From assembly GCF_030816615.1 (NCBI RefSeq), contig NZ_JAUSYD010000001.1, forward strand, positions 992,001 through 1,056,000: DNA of 64,000 bases, given 5' to 3'. Origin of the DNA: Streptomyces sp. B1I3. GTDB lineage: Bacteria; Actinomycetota; Actinomycetes; Streptomycetales; Streptomycetaceae. The notes beneath the pieces are model-generated. The model was given only the letters and a program-made list of their open reading frames with translations, ran no database searches and was not told where the DNA came from. The position numbers and the translations under genes are program-made. This document shows positions 42,701-52,000 of this stretch, in pieces. The stretch's first letter is position 1. Every line of letters starts with the position of its first letter.

Positions 42701-43619
42701 GCACGTAGCGCAGCACCTGGTGCGGGTCGTAGTACGAGGAGTTGGCCCAGGCCAGCCACGCGTCCAACAGTTTGTCGGCGGCGTCCTCCAGATACGTCCG
42801 GCCCAGCGACAGGGCGCGTGAGTAGACCGTGCCGCCGGTGCCGGTCGCGTCTCCGGTGCCGGCCGTCGAGTCGAACGTCTCGACGTAACTGTCGTAGTTC
42901 TCCCGGACCTTCTTCAGCAGGCCGCGGAAGACCTCGGCCGCCTCGCCCTTCCAGCTCGCGTCCTCCCGGCCGAAACGGTCCTCCCAGTCCTTCAGCACCA
43001 CCGCGTGGTCCCTGAAGAACTTGGCGGCGAAGTCGAAGGAGTCACCCGTGGTGTCGAAGGAGGTGAGGTCCACCACGTCGTTCCCGGGCACGCCGAGATT
43101 GCTGAACCGTGCGTCCTGTGTGTTGCCGCCCAGCAGCCCGAGGAGCGCCGCCCGCGGCCCGTTCATGTACCGGGCGAGCGGGATGGTGCTCATCTTGTCC
43201 TTGTTGTAGTCCGTGAACTCGTTGCCTTCGCGGACCTGCGCGTCGTGGACGTTGTCGGAGCCGGGGCCGGCGAAGATGATCTCGTCACCGGCCTTCACAC
43301 GGCCCTCGAAGACGATCCGCGCCTGCATGATCGACCGCTTCTTGCCGCTGTCGAAGAACCAGATGTCGTAGTCCTCGCCCTTGTTCGTCAGGAACCCGGA
43401 GTCCTTGAGGAGCAGGCTGAGGCTGCGGTCCTTGATGTCCATCCTGAAGAGCTTGCCGCCGTGGTCGGATCGCAGCGTGTCGAAGACGGTACTGCGGTCC
43501 GGCACCGGATAACCGGTGATGTGGGTGACCAGAGTGGCCCAGGTGTCGGTCGACGGGTCGCCGGCGTTGTCGAACTTGTCGAGGTTGGCGACGGAGTTGG
43601 GATCGTACCGGTCGGCCAC
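39732..43619 (-). CDS. AAWKG-family T7SS-associated coiled-coil and repeat protein
   Basis: A 1,295-residue protein without signal peptide. The N-terminal domain (about 1-400) includes the helical motif DASWKGEAAEVF around Trp223, which corresponds to the AAWKG signature of this actinobacterial family and recalls WXG100 helices. Residues about 410-570 are a charged coiled coil built of QREEDKKYQDELREEQ-like repeats. Residues about 600-1060 are Asn/Gly-rich NLGSLGNL blocks mixed with beta-hairpin repeats (NPDGSVTT, FPDGT, DP-x-TG). The last 230 residues are Gly/Ala/Pro-rich with a charged tail. Two copies of a 397-bp block inside the gene are identical. The GTG start has AAAGGG upstream. Function is unknown; a secreted or surface-fibre-like substrate is a reasonable guess from the repeats and operon position. 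Confidence 0.82.
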   Translation of the reverse strand: MADRYDPNSVANLDKFDNAGDPSTDTWATLVTHITGYPVPDRSTVFDTLRSDHGGKLFRMDIKDRSLSLLLKDSGFLTNKGEDYDIWFFDSGKKRSIMQARIVFEGRVKAGDEIIFAGPGSDNVHDAQVREGNEFTDYNKDKMSTIPLARYMNGPRAALLGLLGGNTQDARFSNLGVPGNDVVDLTSFDTTGDSFDFAAKFFRDHAVVLKDWEDRFGREDASWKGEAAEVFRGLLKKVRENYDSYVETFDSTAGTGDATGTGGTVYSRALSLGRTYLEDAADKLLDAWLAWANSSYYDPHQVLRYVLDDLAQWVDANNVAKTDIKSYTTRYSTSVSHSPQGGFSQVHPEYGDLTDIANWAKVGDKAVKIWTQGVDEYLGKPAAQVQSALNNHFLELGEDFSGNLPKPKSTSTASEVYEEKKAKEEQDEINRQNEENRRYQDELRAEQERQREEDKKYQDELREEQNRQREEDKKYQDELREEQNQQREEDKKYQDQLREEQRREQDEAKNLQDELRNEQNQQRDEDRQYQDELRDEQKQQRDEDRRYQDELREEQRLQQEEAEREAEEQQKAMEESLGGINDPNAVDEQNLGGLDDLLNIPVTESDGTIGNQGDADDPNNAITEELGNLGNVNDPGGENQSPTTAAPPVTQNLGSLGNLNNGPGGTKNATDAANEAITRSLDDLGDLNNGAGGSLETPTGGSTQLDDGALTTDFPDGSRTAFDPDSGLLTTTNPDGSVTTQDLGDGVRVTNPDGSVTSLGDDGKLTTTFPDGTEQVVDPATGRATSIAPDGTTTTENLGSLSGPNAPNGLGDLGDLGGINADLPTTSVADLGDLGNLNGAGGSLETPTGGSTQLDDGALTTDFPDGSRTAFDPDSGLLTTTNPDGSVTTQDLGDGVRVTNPDGSVTSLGDDGKLTTTFPDGTEQVVDPATGRATSIAPDGTTTTENLGSLSGPNAPNGLGDLGDLGGINGLETPTGGHTALVDDDFATMFADGSKAVFDPESGMFTSTGPDGSTVDTDLTHGAKVTNPDGSTTFLDDGRLNTTFPDGTTQIIDPDTGVATITDPQGRTETVDLKGLNSGSGRLGPDALGGLGGLDRIGGADGAGGGSGAGAGGTTSRDVPFSELGLGGGQASSGASGGGLTGAGSVSPDGIGASGASPLSGGSAAGAGTPLASAAAGGTPGAPGTPGSPGMPMGGGMGGMGAGGEKGNGERVRAVLVDAAEESERRNRRRRSPWNRQEDSDTFLSPASRVATTGGESSDEEAEPHRRSTSSADYLEEDADVWGTEEGGTPAVIGR
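40713..41109 (-). repeat. identical 397-bp direct repeat, copy 1
   Basis: This block of the AAWKG-type gene recurs at 41160-41556, offset by 447 bases (149 codons). The two copies appear base-for-base identical, including third codon positions, which indicates recent in-frame duplication or gene conversion. Confidence 0.9.
41160..41556 (-). repeat. identical 397-bp direct repeat, copy 2
   Basis: Second copy of the in-frame block at 40713-41109. The 50 bases between the copies (41110-41159) encode a short unique NLGDLGDLS-like linker. Confidence 0.9.
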
Positions 43620-43644
43620 CGGGCGCCCTTTCTGGTCGGTTGTC

Positions 43645-43664
43645 GGCCGTGTCGGCTCACGGCC
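43645..43664 (-). other. intergenic hairpin before the AAWKG-type gene
   Basis: GGCCGTG and CACGGCC form a perfect 7-bp stem with a 6-nt loop, 25 bases before the GTG start and after the preceding operon gene. It is short for a terminator and may tune translation or mRNA stability. Confidence 0.4.
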
Positions 43665-43746
43665 ATGTCGTGCGGGTGCACTTCCGGGTCATTCTCACGC
43701 GGCGCGCGCGGCGGCCGGGGCACCGGCCGGCACACACCGCGCGGGC

Positions 43747-44211
43747 TCAGGTGCTCTCTTCGCCCGACGACCCGCTGGTGAGTGCGTCGACCTCGTCGAA
43801 GGTCTGCAGCAGCGTCTGGGCGTCGATCGCGTCGAGGTTCTTGTCCTTGGTCTTGTTGGCTTCCTCGATGGTCTCGGTGAGGGCCTCCTTCAGCTCCTTG
43901 AAGAGGTCCATCTGGTCGCCCAGCAACTTGTCGATGGCCTCGGCGGCGGCGCGGACGTCCTCGATCAGTTTCGGTCCCGAGACCAGGGGCTCGGTGACCA
44001 TCCTGCCGATGCGCAGGAGCTGTTTGTCCTGGGCGAGGTTGCCCGGGGTGGTGTGCCCGTCGATGAGGTGGCCGAGCGGCCGGATGGTGGCCCCGTCGCC
44101 GTCCTCACGGTGCTTCTTCGCGGCGGTGCAGACCGGCTGCACCTCGTTGTCCCGGAAGTTCTCCATCTGCTTGAGGTCGAAATGCCTGACGTCGGCCTTT
44201 TCAGCGGCCAT
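43747..44211 (-). CDS. helical T7SS-operon protein of unknown function
   Basis: A 154-residue, highly charged protein predicted to be nearly all helix, without signal or membrane segment. It begins ADVRHFDLKQMENF. A loop with HREDGDG and a Gly/His-rich IRPLGHLIDGH precedes three long helices (about 70-135) with regular Leu/Ile/Val spacing (KELKEALTETIEEA). This resembles the length and topology of Esp/Esx helper proteins, but no WXG motif is present. GGAGGAC stands in front of the ATG at 44211; a longer open frame upstream lacks such a site and would overlap the WXG100 gene. It lies between the WXG100 gene and the AAWKG-type gene and is probably a substrate or chaperone. Confidence 0.72.
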   Translation of the reverse strand: MAAEKADVRHFDLKQMENFRDNEVQPVCTAAKKHREDGDGATIRPLGHLIDGHTTPGNLAQDKQLLRIGRMVTEPLVSGPKLIEDVRAAAEAIDKLLGDQMDLFKELKEALTETIEEANKTKDKNLDAIDAQTLLQTFDEVDALTSGSSGEEST

Positions 44212-44325
44212 GGGACGTCCTCCTGCCGTTCGGTGCCGGGCGGGGATACGGGCGGCCGGGCGGGCGCCCCCTGCGGACGGCGGCACGACCGGCGGGCATG
44301 GGTGCCGGGTGGGGGCACGGATGCC

Positions 44326-44360
44326 GGGGCCCGCCCTCCGGACGAACGGAGGGGAGCCCC
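44326..44360 (-). terminator. hairpin after the WXG100 gene
   Basis: CCCTCCG (44334-44340) pairs with CGGAGGG (44347-44353), and an outer GGGGC/GCCCC pair (44326-44330 with 44356-44360) extends the stem around small bulges. It begins 9 bases after the WXG100 stop and may give partial termination or 3'-end protection inside the operon. Confidence 0.5.
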
Positions 44361-44369
44361 GGCCGGGCG

Positions 44370-44678
44370 CTAGCGGGCCCGCACACTGCCCCAGTTGTCG
44401 GCGCTCCGGCGCTCGTCCCGGGAGTGGTTGTCGTGGATGCTCTGCACCAGCTCGCCGCTGTCGCCGAGGAGCAGGGCCATGTTCTTGGTGGCCTGGTCCC
44501 ACTCCGCCTGTACCCCGCGGTACATCTGCTGGTCATCACCCTCCCACGAGGTCACGAGCGGCTTCAGCTCGTCCTCCAGGTTGTTGAGGGTCGTGATGAT
44601 CTGCTGGGTCTGGTCCTTCAGCTCCTCAATCGCGTGCCGGACCGTCGAGTACTGCACATCGATGATGCCGTCGGCCAT
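44370..44678 (-). CDS. WXG100-family protein (EsxA-like)
   Basis: A 102-residue protein with the canonical two-helix hairpin: helix 1 (about 8-40), a turn with the SWEGDD motif (WEG = W-x-G) at about residues 44-49, and helix 2 (about 50-85). Length and motif match EsxA/ESAT-6. Such proteins are exported by EccC as dimers. The C-terminus has no clear YxxxD/E signal. Helix 2 continues into a charged, disordered tail, so the export signal may lie on the partner. GAGGAG precedes the ATG. It follows the other small helical gene (44767-45102), the probable EsxB-like partner. Confidence 0.9.
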   Translation of the reverse strand: MADGIIDVQYSTVRHAIEELKDQTQQIITTLNNLEDELKPLVTSWEGDDQQMYRGVQAEWDQATKNMALLLGDSGELVQSIHDNHSRDERRSADNWGSVRAR

Positions 44679-44700
44679 GACGTCTCCTCTGGGGTGGCCG

Positions 44701-44754
44701 GGCGCCGGGGCCCGGGAAGTTCACCGGCCCGGCCTCCTGGAAGGGGCCGGCGCC
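44701..44754 (-). terminator. structured spacer between the two Esx-like genes
   Basis: GGCGCCGG (44701-44708) is the perfect complement of CCGGCGCC (44747-44754); the loop of 38 nt is itself rich in GGCC/CCGG pairs. It begins 12 bases after the first gene's stop and 22 bases before the WXG100 start. Partial termination or mRNA stabilisation is plausible. Confidence 0.4.
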
Positions 44755-44766
44755 GCAGGGGGGTGG

Positions 44767-45102
44767 TCAGCGCAGCGCTTCGAAGACGCCCTGGCTGGTC
44801 TTGCTGTTGAGCACCTCGGTCAGGTCCTGGTTCTCCTTCGCCAGGCGGTTGGCCGAGGTCACGTTCTCCTGCAGCGCGTCGACCATCTTGCTGATCTGGA
44901 CGACGACCTTCTGGGCCTCGGAGTTCCAGCTGCGGAAAAGCTTCAGCAGGGCCTGGCCCTCGTCGCCGCCGACGCCGGAACGCGCGGCGATCTCGGCGAC
45001 GTTGTTCTGGATCTTCTCGACCGCGCTCCGGGCCGACTCCAGTGAGGAGACACCCCCCAGACCCTTGGCATAATCCGCTTTCCTCGCGGCACTGTCCGCC
45101 AT
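44767..45102 (-). CDS. WXG100-like protein (EsxB-like), first gene of the T7SS operon
   Basis: A 111-residue helical-hairpin protein. Helix 1 runs about residues 15-45, the turn carries FRSWNSEAQ (Trp-Asn-Ser, a variant of W-x-G) and helix 2 runs about 58-105 with LAKENQDLTEVL. The length and layout match EsxB-type partners. The ATG at 45102 has AAGGGAG upstream; the start 12 codons earlier lacks a site. It opens the minus-strand run of co-directional genes ending at 16240, with a 460-base gap upstream that should hold the operon promoter. Confidence 0.83.
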   Translation of the reverse strand: MADSAARKADYAKGLGGVSSLESARSAVEKIQNNVAEIAARSGVGGDEGQALLKLFRSWNSEAQKVVVQISKMVDALQENVTSANRLAKENQDLTEVLNSKTSQGVFEALR

Positions 45103-45564
45103 GTCGCGCTCCCTTCGTTCAGGCCGGTCTCGTGACACCGTTGCCCGCTGAGGCTAAAGAGAACCCAGCGTTCGGCGCAACGGATGTTGGGAAGATTTGA
45201 GCATAGGTCAGTTCTTCAGAAGCCGTGTATTGCAACGGAGTTGCCCGCAAGTTGCCGCAGGGTGAAGTCACCCGCCCCGCACCGGCCGCGCCGAACGGCA
45301 TCACGATCCGCCGACGGACGCGATGCGGTCGGAAAACGGGCACGAAAAGAAGGCGAACGGTCATCGGTACGGCCCGTTTCCGGCGAGGCGCGTGCGTCCA
45401 CAGCATTTCGCGGAGGCGACCGGCCGAATGTCTGAGCTTTCTCTGAGGTTTCCCGTTTCCCTCGCCCCATGACATATCGGGTGCACCGGCGTGCAGTTCG
45501 GATCGCGAGGTTATGGTCCTCCGCCATTTCCTTTCTTCGACGCCGTATGCGGTGTTTGCCTGGA
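45103..45564 (-). promoter_or_regulatory. putative promoter region of the T7SS substrate operon
   Basis: A 462-base gap between the eccB stop and the Esx-like operon. It is less GC-rich than the genes; the lowest-GC patch is at about 45185-45235. A small inverted repeat GCAAC-GGA-GTTGC lies at 45232-45244, and a TATGCT hexamer on the minus strand (45205-45200) could be a -10 element, but no -35 with good spacing was found. An open frame here is rejected as coding. Confidence 0.4.
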
Positions 45565-47145
45565 TCAGGACGCGGAGTCGGATCTGTCGGCCACGCCGGT
45601 GACGCCGACCGTGGCCGCCTCGTCGCTGCCCGCCGCGGTGCCGGTGGCGCACTCGGGAGCCGTGACCCTGGGCTCCGAGGCGCCGGAGGCCGCTGCCGGG
45701 TCCAGGTCCGCGCCGGTCGGGAGTGCCGCGAGCAGGGGCGCGGGAACCGAGCCGATGTCTCCGGCCCCGTAGCCGAGCGCCGCCAGCGAGTCCTTGGCCG
45801 CGACGCGGTACTTCACGCCGTTCTCCGCCACCAGGTAGGTGGTCCCGGCGTGCGCCGCGCCGCTCGCGTTCAAGGCGCGGACCAGGGCGCCGCGTCCGGG
45901 CCGTACGACGGTGGCGTCCGTCCGGACACAGGCCGGCGTCATCGGCTGGGCGGTTCCCTCCGACACCACGACCGGGGAGAGCCGGCTCAGTGCGACCAGT
46001 ACGGATTTGATCCGGGTGCCGCCGTCGTCGCCGTCCACCTGCGCACAGAGTGCGGTGCCGCGTGGCGGGGACTGCGGGGCCGGCGGAGTGTCCGGCAGTT
46101 CCGCGGATCCGGCGGGGGCCGAGTCCTCGGCCCGGTGCGCGCGCAGCGCGTCCGCCCCGACCACGCGCACCTCGGGCGACCGCCCCTGGTAGGCGTCCTT
46201 CTGGGTGGCCGGGTCGCCCAGCACCAAGGCGGCGCCGAGCCGGGTCAGCGGTACCAGGCCGCCCTTCTGCAGCAGGTGGTAGGTGCTGCCGCCACCGGGC
46301 ACACGCACCTCGAACAGCTGCCCGATCCGGCTGGCCTCGCCCCCCAGCTCGGGCCCCTTCGCGCCACGTCCCGCGACCGCGGGCGGCTTCAGGGCAGGAC
46401 CGGGGGCCAGTGCGTCGAGGAAGGCCGCCGACACCGGCATCGGCCGCTCCGATCCGTAGCCGAGGGCGTTGCGGGCATCCGAGGCACGGTCCAGCGGCAG
46501 CCTGCTGCCCCGCCACACCAGGTACTCGGCGCCGTCCGGGCCGCTCACGAGCACCCCGTGGTCGCCGCCGACGCCCCGGGAGTCCAGCGGTGCCCCGGCG
46601 ACCACGGTGGTGGCCCCGGGCTTGTCGACCCCGGTGCCCGTCACGGCACCGGAAGTGCTGGGCAGCGCTCCGTCCGGCCCGGTGACGCACACGTGCCAGG
46701 CGCCGTCGTCGAGTTGGGCGGGCCCGGGCACGGCGTCCGGGGCGCCGGGTATCCCGGCCGGGGCCCCCACGGGGACGTCCCTCAGCGAGGCGGTGGCGAC
46801 GTCCACGGTCGCGAGGTCGGAGCCGCCGATCAGCCGCGCCGACGCGTAGTTGCGCACGGGGTGCAGTACGCCGTCGGTGCCGGTCCACAGATACCGCGCC
46901 CCGGTGTCGCGGTTGACCACCAGGTGCTCACCGTCGCGCCAGCCGTCGTTCCCGCCCGGGCGCAGCAGCCCGAAGACGGTGGCGCCCGCGCCGATCAGGA
47001 CGGTCACCAGTACGCCGAAGACAACGCCTCGGGTGGTACGCCCGAGCGGGCTCTCCGGGGCGTCCGGGTCGGCCGCCAGCAGACCCGAACTGAGCCTGCC
47101 CATCATGAAACTGTGGGCCTGTACCTGATCGCGCTTGGACTGCAC
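45565..47145 (-). CDS. eccB: T7SS core membrane protein EccB
   Basis: A 526-residue protein with one N-terminal transmembrane helix (about 41-63, VVFGVLVTVLIGAGATVFGLL) after a cytosolic segment starting QSKRDQVQAHSFMMGRLSSGLL, the classic EccB opening. The large extracytoplasmic part has the family's repeats (LGYGSERPMPV, RLPLDRASDA, DAYQGRSPEV in part) and pairs of Cys that probably form disulphides. EccB is a structural subunit of the EccBCDE export complex. The GTG start has GAGGAGAGG upstream. It lies 45 bases downstream of eccD, so the two form an operon transcribed away from eccC. Confidence 0.95.
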   Translation of the reverse strand: MQSKRDQVQAHSFMMGRLSSGLLAADPDAPESPLGRTTRGVVFGVLVTVLIGAGATVFGLLRPGGNDGWRDGEHLVVNRDTGARYLWTGTDGVLHPVRNYASARLIGGSDLATVDVATASLRDVPVGAPAGIPGAPDAVPGPAQLDDGAWHVCVTGPDGALPSTSGAVTGTGVDKPGATTVVAGAPLDSRGVGGDHGVLVSGPDGAEYLVWRGSRLPLDRASDARNALGYGSERPMPVSAAFLDALAPGPALKPPAVAGRGAKGPELGGEASRIGQLFEVRVPGGGSTYHLLQKGGLVPLTRLGAALVLGDPATQKDAYQGRSPEVRVVGADALRAHRAEDSAPAGSAELPDTPPAPQSPPRGTALCAQVDGDDGGTRIKSVLVALSRLSPVVVSEGTAQPMTPACVRTDATVVRPGRGALVRALNASGAAHAGTTYLVAENGVKYRVAAKDSLAALGYGAGDIGSVPAPLLAALPTGADLDPAAASGASEPRVTAPECATGTAAGSDEAATVGVTGVADRSDSAS

Positions 47146-47190
47146 AGCCTCTCCTCACCTCGTGTCCCGTGTAGCGGCGTTCGGTAGTGG

Positions 47191-48597
47191 TCAGCCGAAC
47201 AGGCCGCGCAGCCAGCCGAAGAGGCCCGCCACCCACATGCTGAGCGGCAGCAGCGCGACGGCGAAGCCGGTGTGCGCCAGTTCCGCCGCCCGGCCCCAGT
47301 ACGGCAGCACCCGGCGGCCGGGCACGGTCCAGGAGGCGGTCACGAGTGCGGCCGCCGCGGCGAGCAGCACGGCGAAGACCACCATGCGGCCGTCGCTGTC
47401 GCTGTCCACCGCCCAGGCCCGGGCGAGCAGCAACAGCCCCCAGATGCCGGGCATCGCCAGGGTCAGTCGCTGCCCGATGTGCACCAGGCCCCGGCAGTGC
47501 AGGAGCAGCAGGAGGCTCAGCACGAGCGCGGTCAGCACCTCGGGCAGGTTCGGGTGCTCGGCGAGGACGGCCAGGGCGGCCGCCGCGATGACACCGGTGG
47601 CCGCGAAGAGCGCGGTGACCCAGCGCCCTGCCAGTTCGGTGCGCTCGGCGACCTCGTCGCCCGAGTAGGGGTCGATGCCCTCCTGGAGCTGGCCGGCGGA
47701 GGACGGCAGCGAGGGCATCCGCATCCCGGCCAGCTTGAAGGCGAACGGTGCCACCGTCCCGGCGGCGAGCGCCACCACCGTCGCCACGAGCGACACGGCC
47801 GCCGGCACGTCCAGGCCCGTGTAACCCATCAGGGCACCGGCGATCGCGGTGGCCACGGAGACCACCGCCGTGGCCAGCAGGGCGGGGGCGCCGACCGCGG
47901 TGGCGGCGAGCGCGATGACCGCGCCCCCCGCACCGGCGGCGCCCGCGGCGAGCAACCGCGCGCCTACGACCTGCGCCGCGTCCGGGCCGGTCACGTCACC
48001 GCCGGGCAGTACCCAGCCGGCCAGGGCCAGGCAGGGAGCCACCAGCAGGCCGAGCGCCGTCGCGGAGAGGCGGTCGCCTACCGCTCGGCTGGCCGAACCG
48101 GCGCCCGCGAGCAGCAGCAGCCCGGCCACGGCCGCGCAAGCGGCCCTGGAGGAGCCGGAGCCGGCCACCCCCGGCCGGAACACGAGCACGAGGGCGGCCG
48201 CCACGGTGGCCACCGCGGTGCCCACCAGCAGTCCGCGTGCCGCCCCGGCGTGCCAGGTGTGCAGCCGCCGGGCAGCGGTGTCGGCTATCCCGTCCACCAG
48301 GTCGTCGAGCCGTGCCTCCGGCAGGGCCTCGGTGTGGGGGCGCAGGTAGAGCACGGTGCCGTCGGAGAGTCCGGCGCGGGCGAGGGTGCTCTCCTCGTCG
48401 AGCGGGGCGTCGCCGAGCCGCTGGAGCACCCAGCCGGCGTGGTCCAGTCCGGCCTCCTCGGCTTCCTCGCCGACATAGCGCAGCAGCGTGGGCAGCAGAT
48501 CGGCGACCGGGACGTCGGCGGGCACGGCCAGATCAACGGTGACGCTCGGCGCGCGTACGGTCAGGCGGCACGATTCGGCCACCGCACTGTCGGTCAT
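47191..48597 (-). CDS. eccD: T7SS core membrane protein EccD
   Basis: A 468-residue integral membrane protein. The first about 95 residues form the ubiquitin-like domain typical of EccD (RLTVRAPSVTVDLAVPAD, PLDEESTLARAGLSDGTVLYL in part). About eleven hydrophobic helices fill residues 120-465. Two EccD copies per protomer form the translocon vestibule in ESX complexes. The ATG at 48597 has only a weak GAGAG site. It is divergent from eccC across 405 bases and lies 45 bases before eccB. Confidence 0.94.
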   Translation of the reverse strand: MTDSAVAESCRLTVRAPSVTVDLAVPADVPVADLLPTLLRYVGEEAEEAGLDHAGWVLQRLGDAPLDEESTLARAGLSDGTVLYLRPHTEALPEARLDDLVDGIADTAARRLHTWHAGAARGLLVGTAVATVAAALVLVFRPGVAGSGSSRAACAAVAGLLLLAGAGSASRAVGDRLSATALGLLVAPCLALAGWVLPGGDVTGPDAAQVVGARLLAAGAAGAGGAVIALAATAVGAPALLATAVVSVATAIAGALMGYTGLDVPAAVSLVATVVALAAGTVAPFAFKLAGMRMPSLPSSAGQLQEGIDPYSGDEVAERTELAGRWVTALFAATGVIAAAALAVLAEHPNLPEVLTALVLSLLLLLHCRGLVHIGQRLTLAMPGIWGLLLLARAWAVDSDSDGRMVVFAVLLAAAAALVTASWTVPGRRVLPYWGRAAELAHTGFAVALLPLSMWVAGLFGWLRGLFG

Positions 48598-49002
48598 CAG
48601 CTGAACTCTCGTCTTCCGTGGAGGCTTTGACAGGAGGACTCCCCCGGGAGAGGGATGTACGAACAGTACGGAAGGTCCTCACGGCGGGGAACCGGAGTGC
48701 CGGGCAAGGCAATTGCATCCATGCACCCGGCAACCACCGGTCCCGCGTGGACAGGTCGCGTTCCGTGAATGCAGACTACTGCCTACGACCACCGGGTCGT
48801 ACTGCGGACCGGATTCCCTATCCGGTATGCAATTGGCCGGCAAGGGAGTTGGCCGTCCCTCGCCGTCCACCCGAAACATTCATCCTGCGTTCATCGCGTC
48901 ACGCGAGGGCCCGGGGAATCAGCGCGGTGCGGTCTTTCCCACTACCGGGTACACCGGTATTCGGTACGGGCCGAAAAGCCGTGAAACCGGAGGTTCTGTT
49001 CC
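48598..49002. promoter_or_regulatory. divergent promoter region eccD / eccC
   Basis: A 405-base gap that must hold the start sites of eccD-eccB and of eccC. An inverted repeat TACCGG-gtaca-CCGGTA lies at 48943-48959, about 44 bases before the eccC start. GCAATTGC-type AT-richer patches lie near 48708 and 48826. No gene is supported. Which elements are promoters cannot be decided by eye. Confidence 0.45.
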
Positions 49003-52000
49003 TTGAGTGTGGTGCTGTTTCGCCGGCCGGCCCGCAGGCGCGGCCCGGAGATGCCCGAGGGGCAATTGACCCTGCAGGAACCGCCGGTCCTCGCCGAGAC
49101 GGTGCCTGACACCTCGGCAATATGGACGTATTTGCCGATGGCGCTGATGTCGGTGTCGATGATGCTGATGTTCCTGCGGCCCGGCGGCGGGAACGGCGTG
49201 TTCATGTATCTGGCGATGGGCGTCATGGCGCTCTCCGCCGGTGCCATGCTGCTGGGGCAGCTGATGCGCCGCTCCAGTGAGCGCAAGCAACGCCTGAAGG
49301 GCGAACGCCGCGACTACCTCCGCTACCTGGCGCAGACCCGCAAGCGGGTCCGGAGCACCATAGCGGAGCAGCAGCGGGCGCTCGCCTGGCGCCACCCGGA
49401 ACCCGGCTCACTGCGGTCGCTGGCCCGCACCTCACGACTGTGGGAACGCCGCCCGGCCGACGAGGACTTCGGCGAGGTCCGGATCGCGGTGGGAGAACAG
49501 CAGCTCGCACTCACCCTGGAGCCGGTCTCCACCCGCCCGGTGGAGGACCTGGAACCCCTCTGCGCGCACGCCTTGCGCCGCTTCATCCGCGCCTACTCCA
49601 CCATCCCTGACCAGCCCCTCGGCCTCTACCTGCGCTCCTCGGCCCGGATCCTGCTGCGTCCCGAGGAGCCCCTTGGCGGCGACCCCGCCGAGCCGGGCAC
49701 CCCGCGCGCCGCGGAGGGCGGGAAGGACCCGGGGCGGGACCCCGGCGCCGAAGCGGCGCGCGCCCTGGTACGCGCCGTCCTCGGGCAGCTCGCGGTGTTC
49801 CACGCGCCCGAGGAGCTGTGGCTCGCGTTCTGCGTCAGCGACGAGCGGCGGCCCGACTGGGAGTGGGCCAAGTGGCTGCCGCACGTGCTGGATCCGCATG
49901 AGGAGGACGGCGCCGGCCACGCCCGGAGGATCACCGCCGACCTGGCCGAACTGGACGATCTGCTCGGCGCCGAGTTCGCCGAGCGCCCCGGCTTCGACCC
50001 GGACGCCCGCCCCGGCCGCGACGAGCCCTACACGGTCGTCGTCCTGGACGGCGTCACCGTCCCCGAGGGCCACCGCTGGGAGGGGCACGGATACCGCAAC
50101 GCCCTGGCCCTCGACATGTCCGGGGCACTGCGCTGGCGGCCCGGCCGCAACACGCTGCGGCTGACCGTCGGGCCCGACCGGGTCAGTCTGGTGCGCACCG
50201 ACCGCAGCCGCAAGGAGCGCTCCGTGCCGCTCGGCCGGCCGGACCGGCTCGGCCCGGTCGGCGCCGAGTCACTGGCCAGGCTGCTCACCCCCCGCCGGAT
50301 GAGTCTGGGCACCGACATCGCGCAGCCGCTGGACACCGACGTCGAGCTGACCACCCTGCTCGGCATCCCCGACCTGCACCGGCACGACCCGCACACCCTC
50401 TTCGACCGGCACACCGGCTCCGCCAGGCTGCGCGTGCCGATCGCCGTCGGGGTGGACGGCCGCCCGGTGGAGCTCGACATCAAGGAGTCCGCGCAGGGCG
50501 GCATGGGCCCGCACGGCATGCTCATCGGCGCCACCGGCTCCGGCAAGAGCGAACTGCTGCGCACCCTCGTCCTCGGCCTCGCCCTGACCAACTCCTCCGA
50601 GACGCTCAACTTCGTCCTGGTCGACTTCAAGGGTGGCGCCACCTTCCTGGGCCTGGAGGAACTCCCGCACACCTCCGCCGTCATCACCAACCTCGCCGAC
50701 GAGGTCGCCCTGGTGGAGAGGATGCAGGACGCCCTGCACGGTGAACTCATCCGCCGCCAGGAGCTGTTGCGTTCCGCCGGCAACTACACCTCTGCCCTGG
50801 ACTACGAGCGGGCCCGCGCCGGCGGGGCGGATCTCGCCCCGCTGCCCAGCCTGTTCGTGGTGGTCGACGAGTTCAGCGAACTCCTTTCCACGCACCGCGA
50901 GTTCATGGAGCTGTTCGTGATGATCGGCCGCCTCGGGCGCTCCCTCGGAGTGCACCTGCTGCTCGCCTCGCAGCGTCTGGACGAGGGCCGCATGCACCAG
51001 CTCGAGAGCCACCTTTCGTACCGCATCGGCCTGCGCACCTTCTCCGCCATGGAGAGCCGCGGCGTGCTCGGCGTCCCGGACGCGTACGAACTCCCGGCCC
51101 AGCCCGGCAGTGGCTACCTCAAGTCCGGGGTGGAGTCCCTGACCCGCTTCCGCGCCGCCTACTCCTCCGGCACGTACCGGCGTCGCACCGGCGCGGTGGT
51201 GCAGGCGCGGGTGGCCAGCCAGGTGGTGCCCTGGACCAGCGGCTGGGTGGTACCGCGTACCCCGGAAACCCCGGCCGCGCCGGAACCGGAGACCGAGGAG
51301 GCCGGCGACGAGGAGGCCCTGCTCGACGTGGCCCTCGACCGGCTGCGCGACTCCGGCCCCGCCGCCCACCAGGTGTGGCTGCCGCCGCTGGACGAGCCTT
51401 CTCCGCTGGACGTCCTGCTGCCCGGCATCACTCCCGACCCTGAGCGCGGTCTCACCGCGGCCGGCTGGCCGGGCACCGGCAGGCTGCGGGTCCCGGTCGG
51501 CCTCGTGGACAAGCCCTTCGAGCAGCGCCGCGACCCGCTCGTCGTGGACCTCTCCGGAGCCGGGGGCCACGTCGCGGTCGCGGGTGGCTCCCAGAGCGGC
51601 AAGTCCACCCTCGCCCGCACCCTGATCGCCGCTCTGGCTCTCACCCACACCCCCGCCGAGGTGCAGTTCTACTGCCTGGACTTCGGCGGCGGCGGCCTCT
51701 CGCAGCTCGCCGCCCTTCCGCACGTCGGTGGCGTCGCGGCACGGCTCAACCCGGAGCGGGTGCACCGGGCCGTCGCCGAGGTGATGACGCTGCTCGCCCG
51801 CCGCGAGCAGTTCTTCGTGGACCACACACTCGACTCCATGCAGTCCTACCGCCGGCGGCGGGCCGCCGGGGAGTTCCCCGACGAGCCCTTCGGCGACGTG
51901 TTCATGGTGGTCGACGGCTGGTCCACGGTCCGCCAGGACTACGACGACCTGATCCCGAAGTTCAACGAACTCGCCGCCCGGGGCCTCAACTACGGCATCC

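Noticed and set aside
45216..45527. Small minus-strand frame with GAAAGGAA before its ATG, between eccB and the Esx-like genes
   Set aside because: The ribosome-like site is attractive, but third codon positions are about half A/T, unlike any gene here, and no motif is seen. It could at most be a leader peptide.
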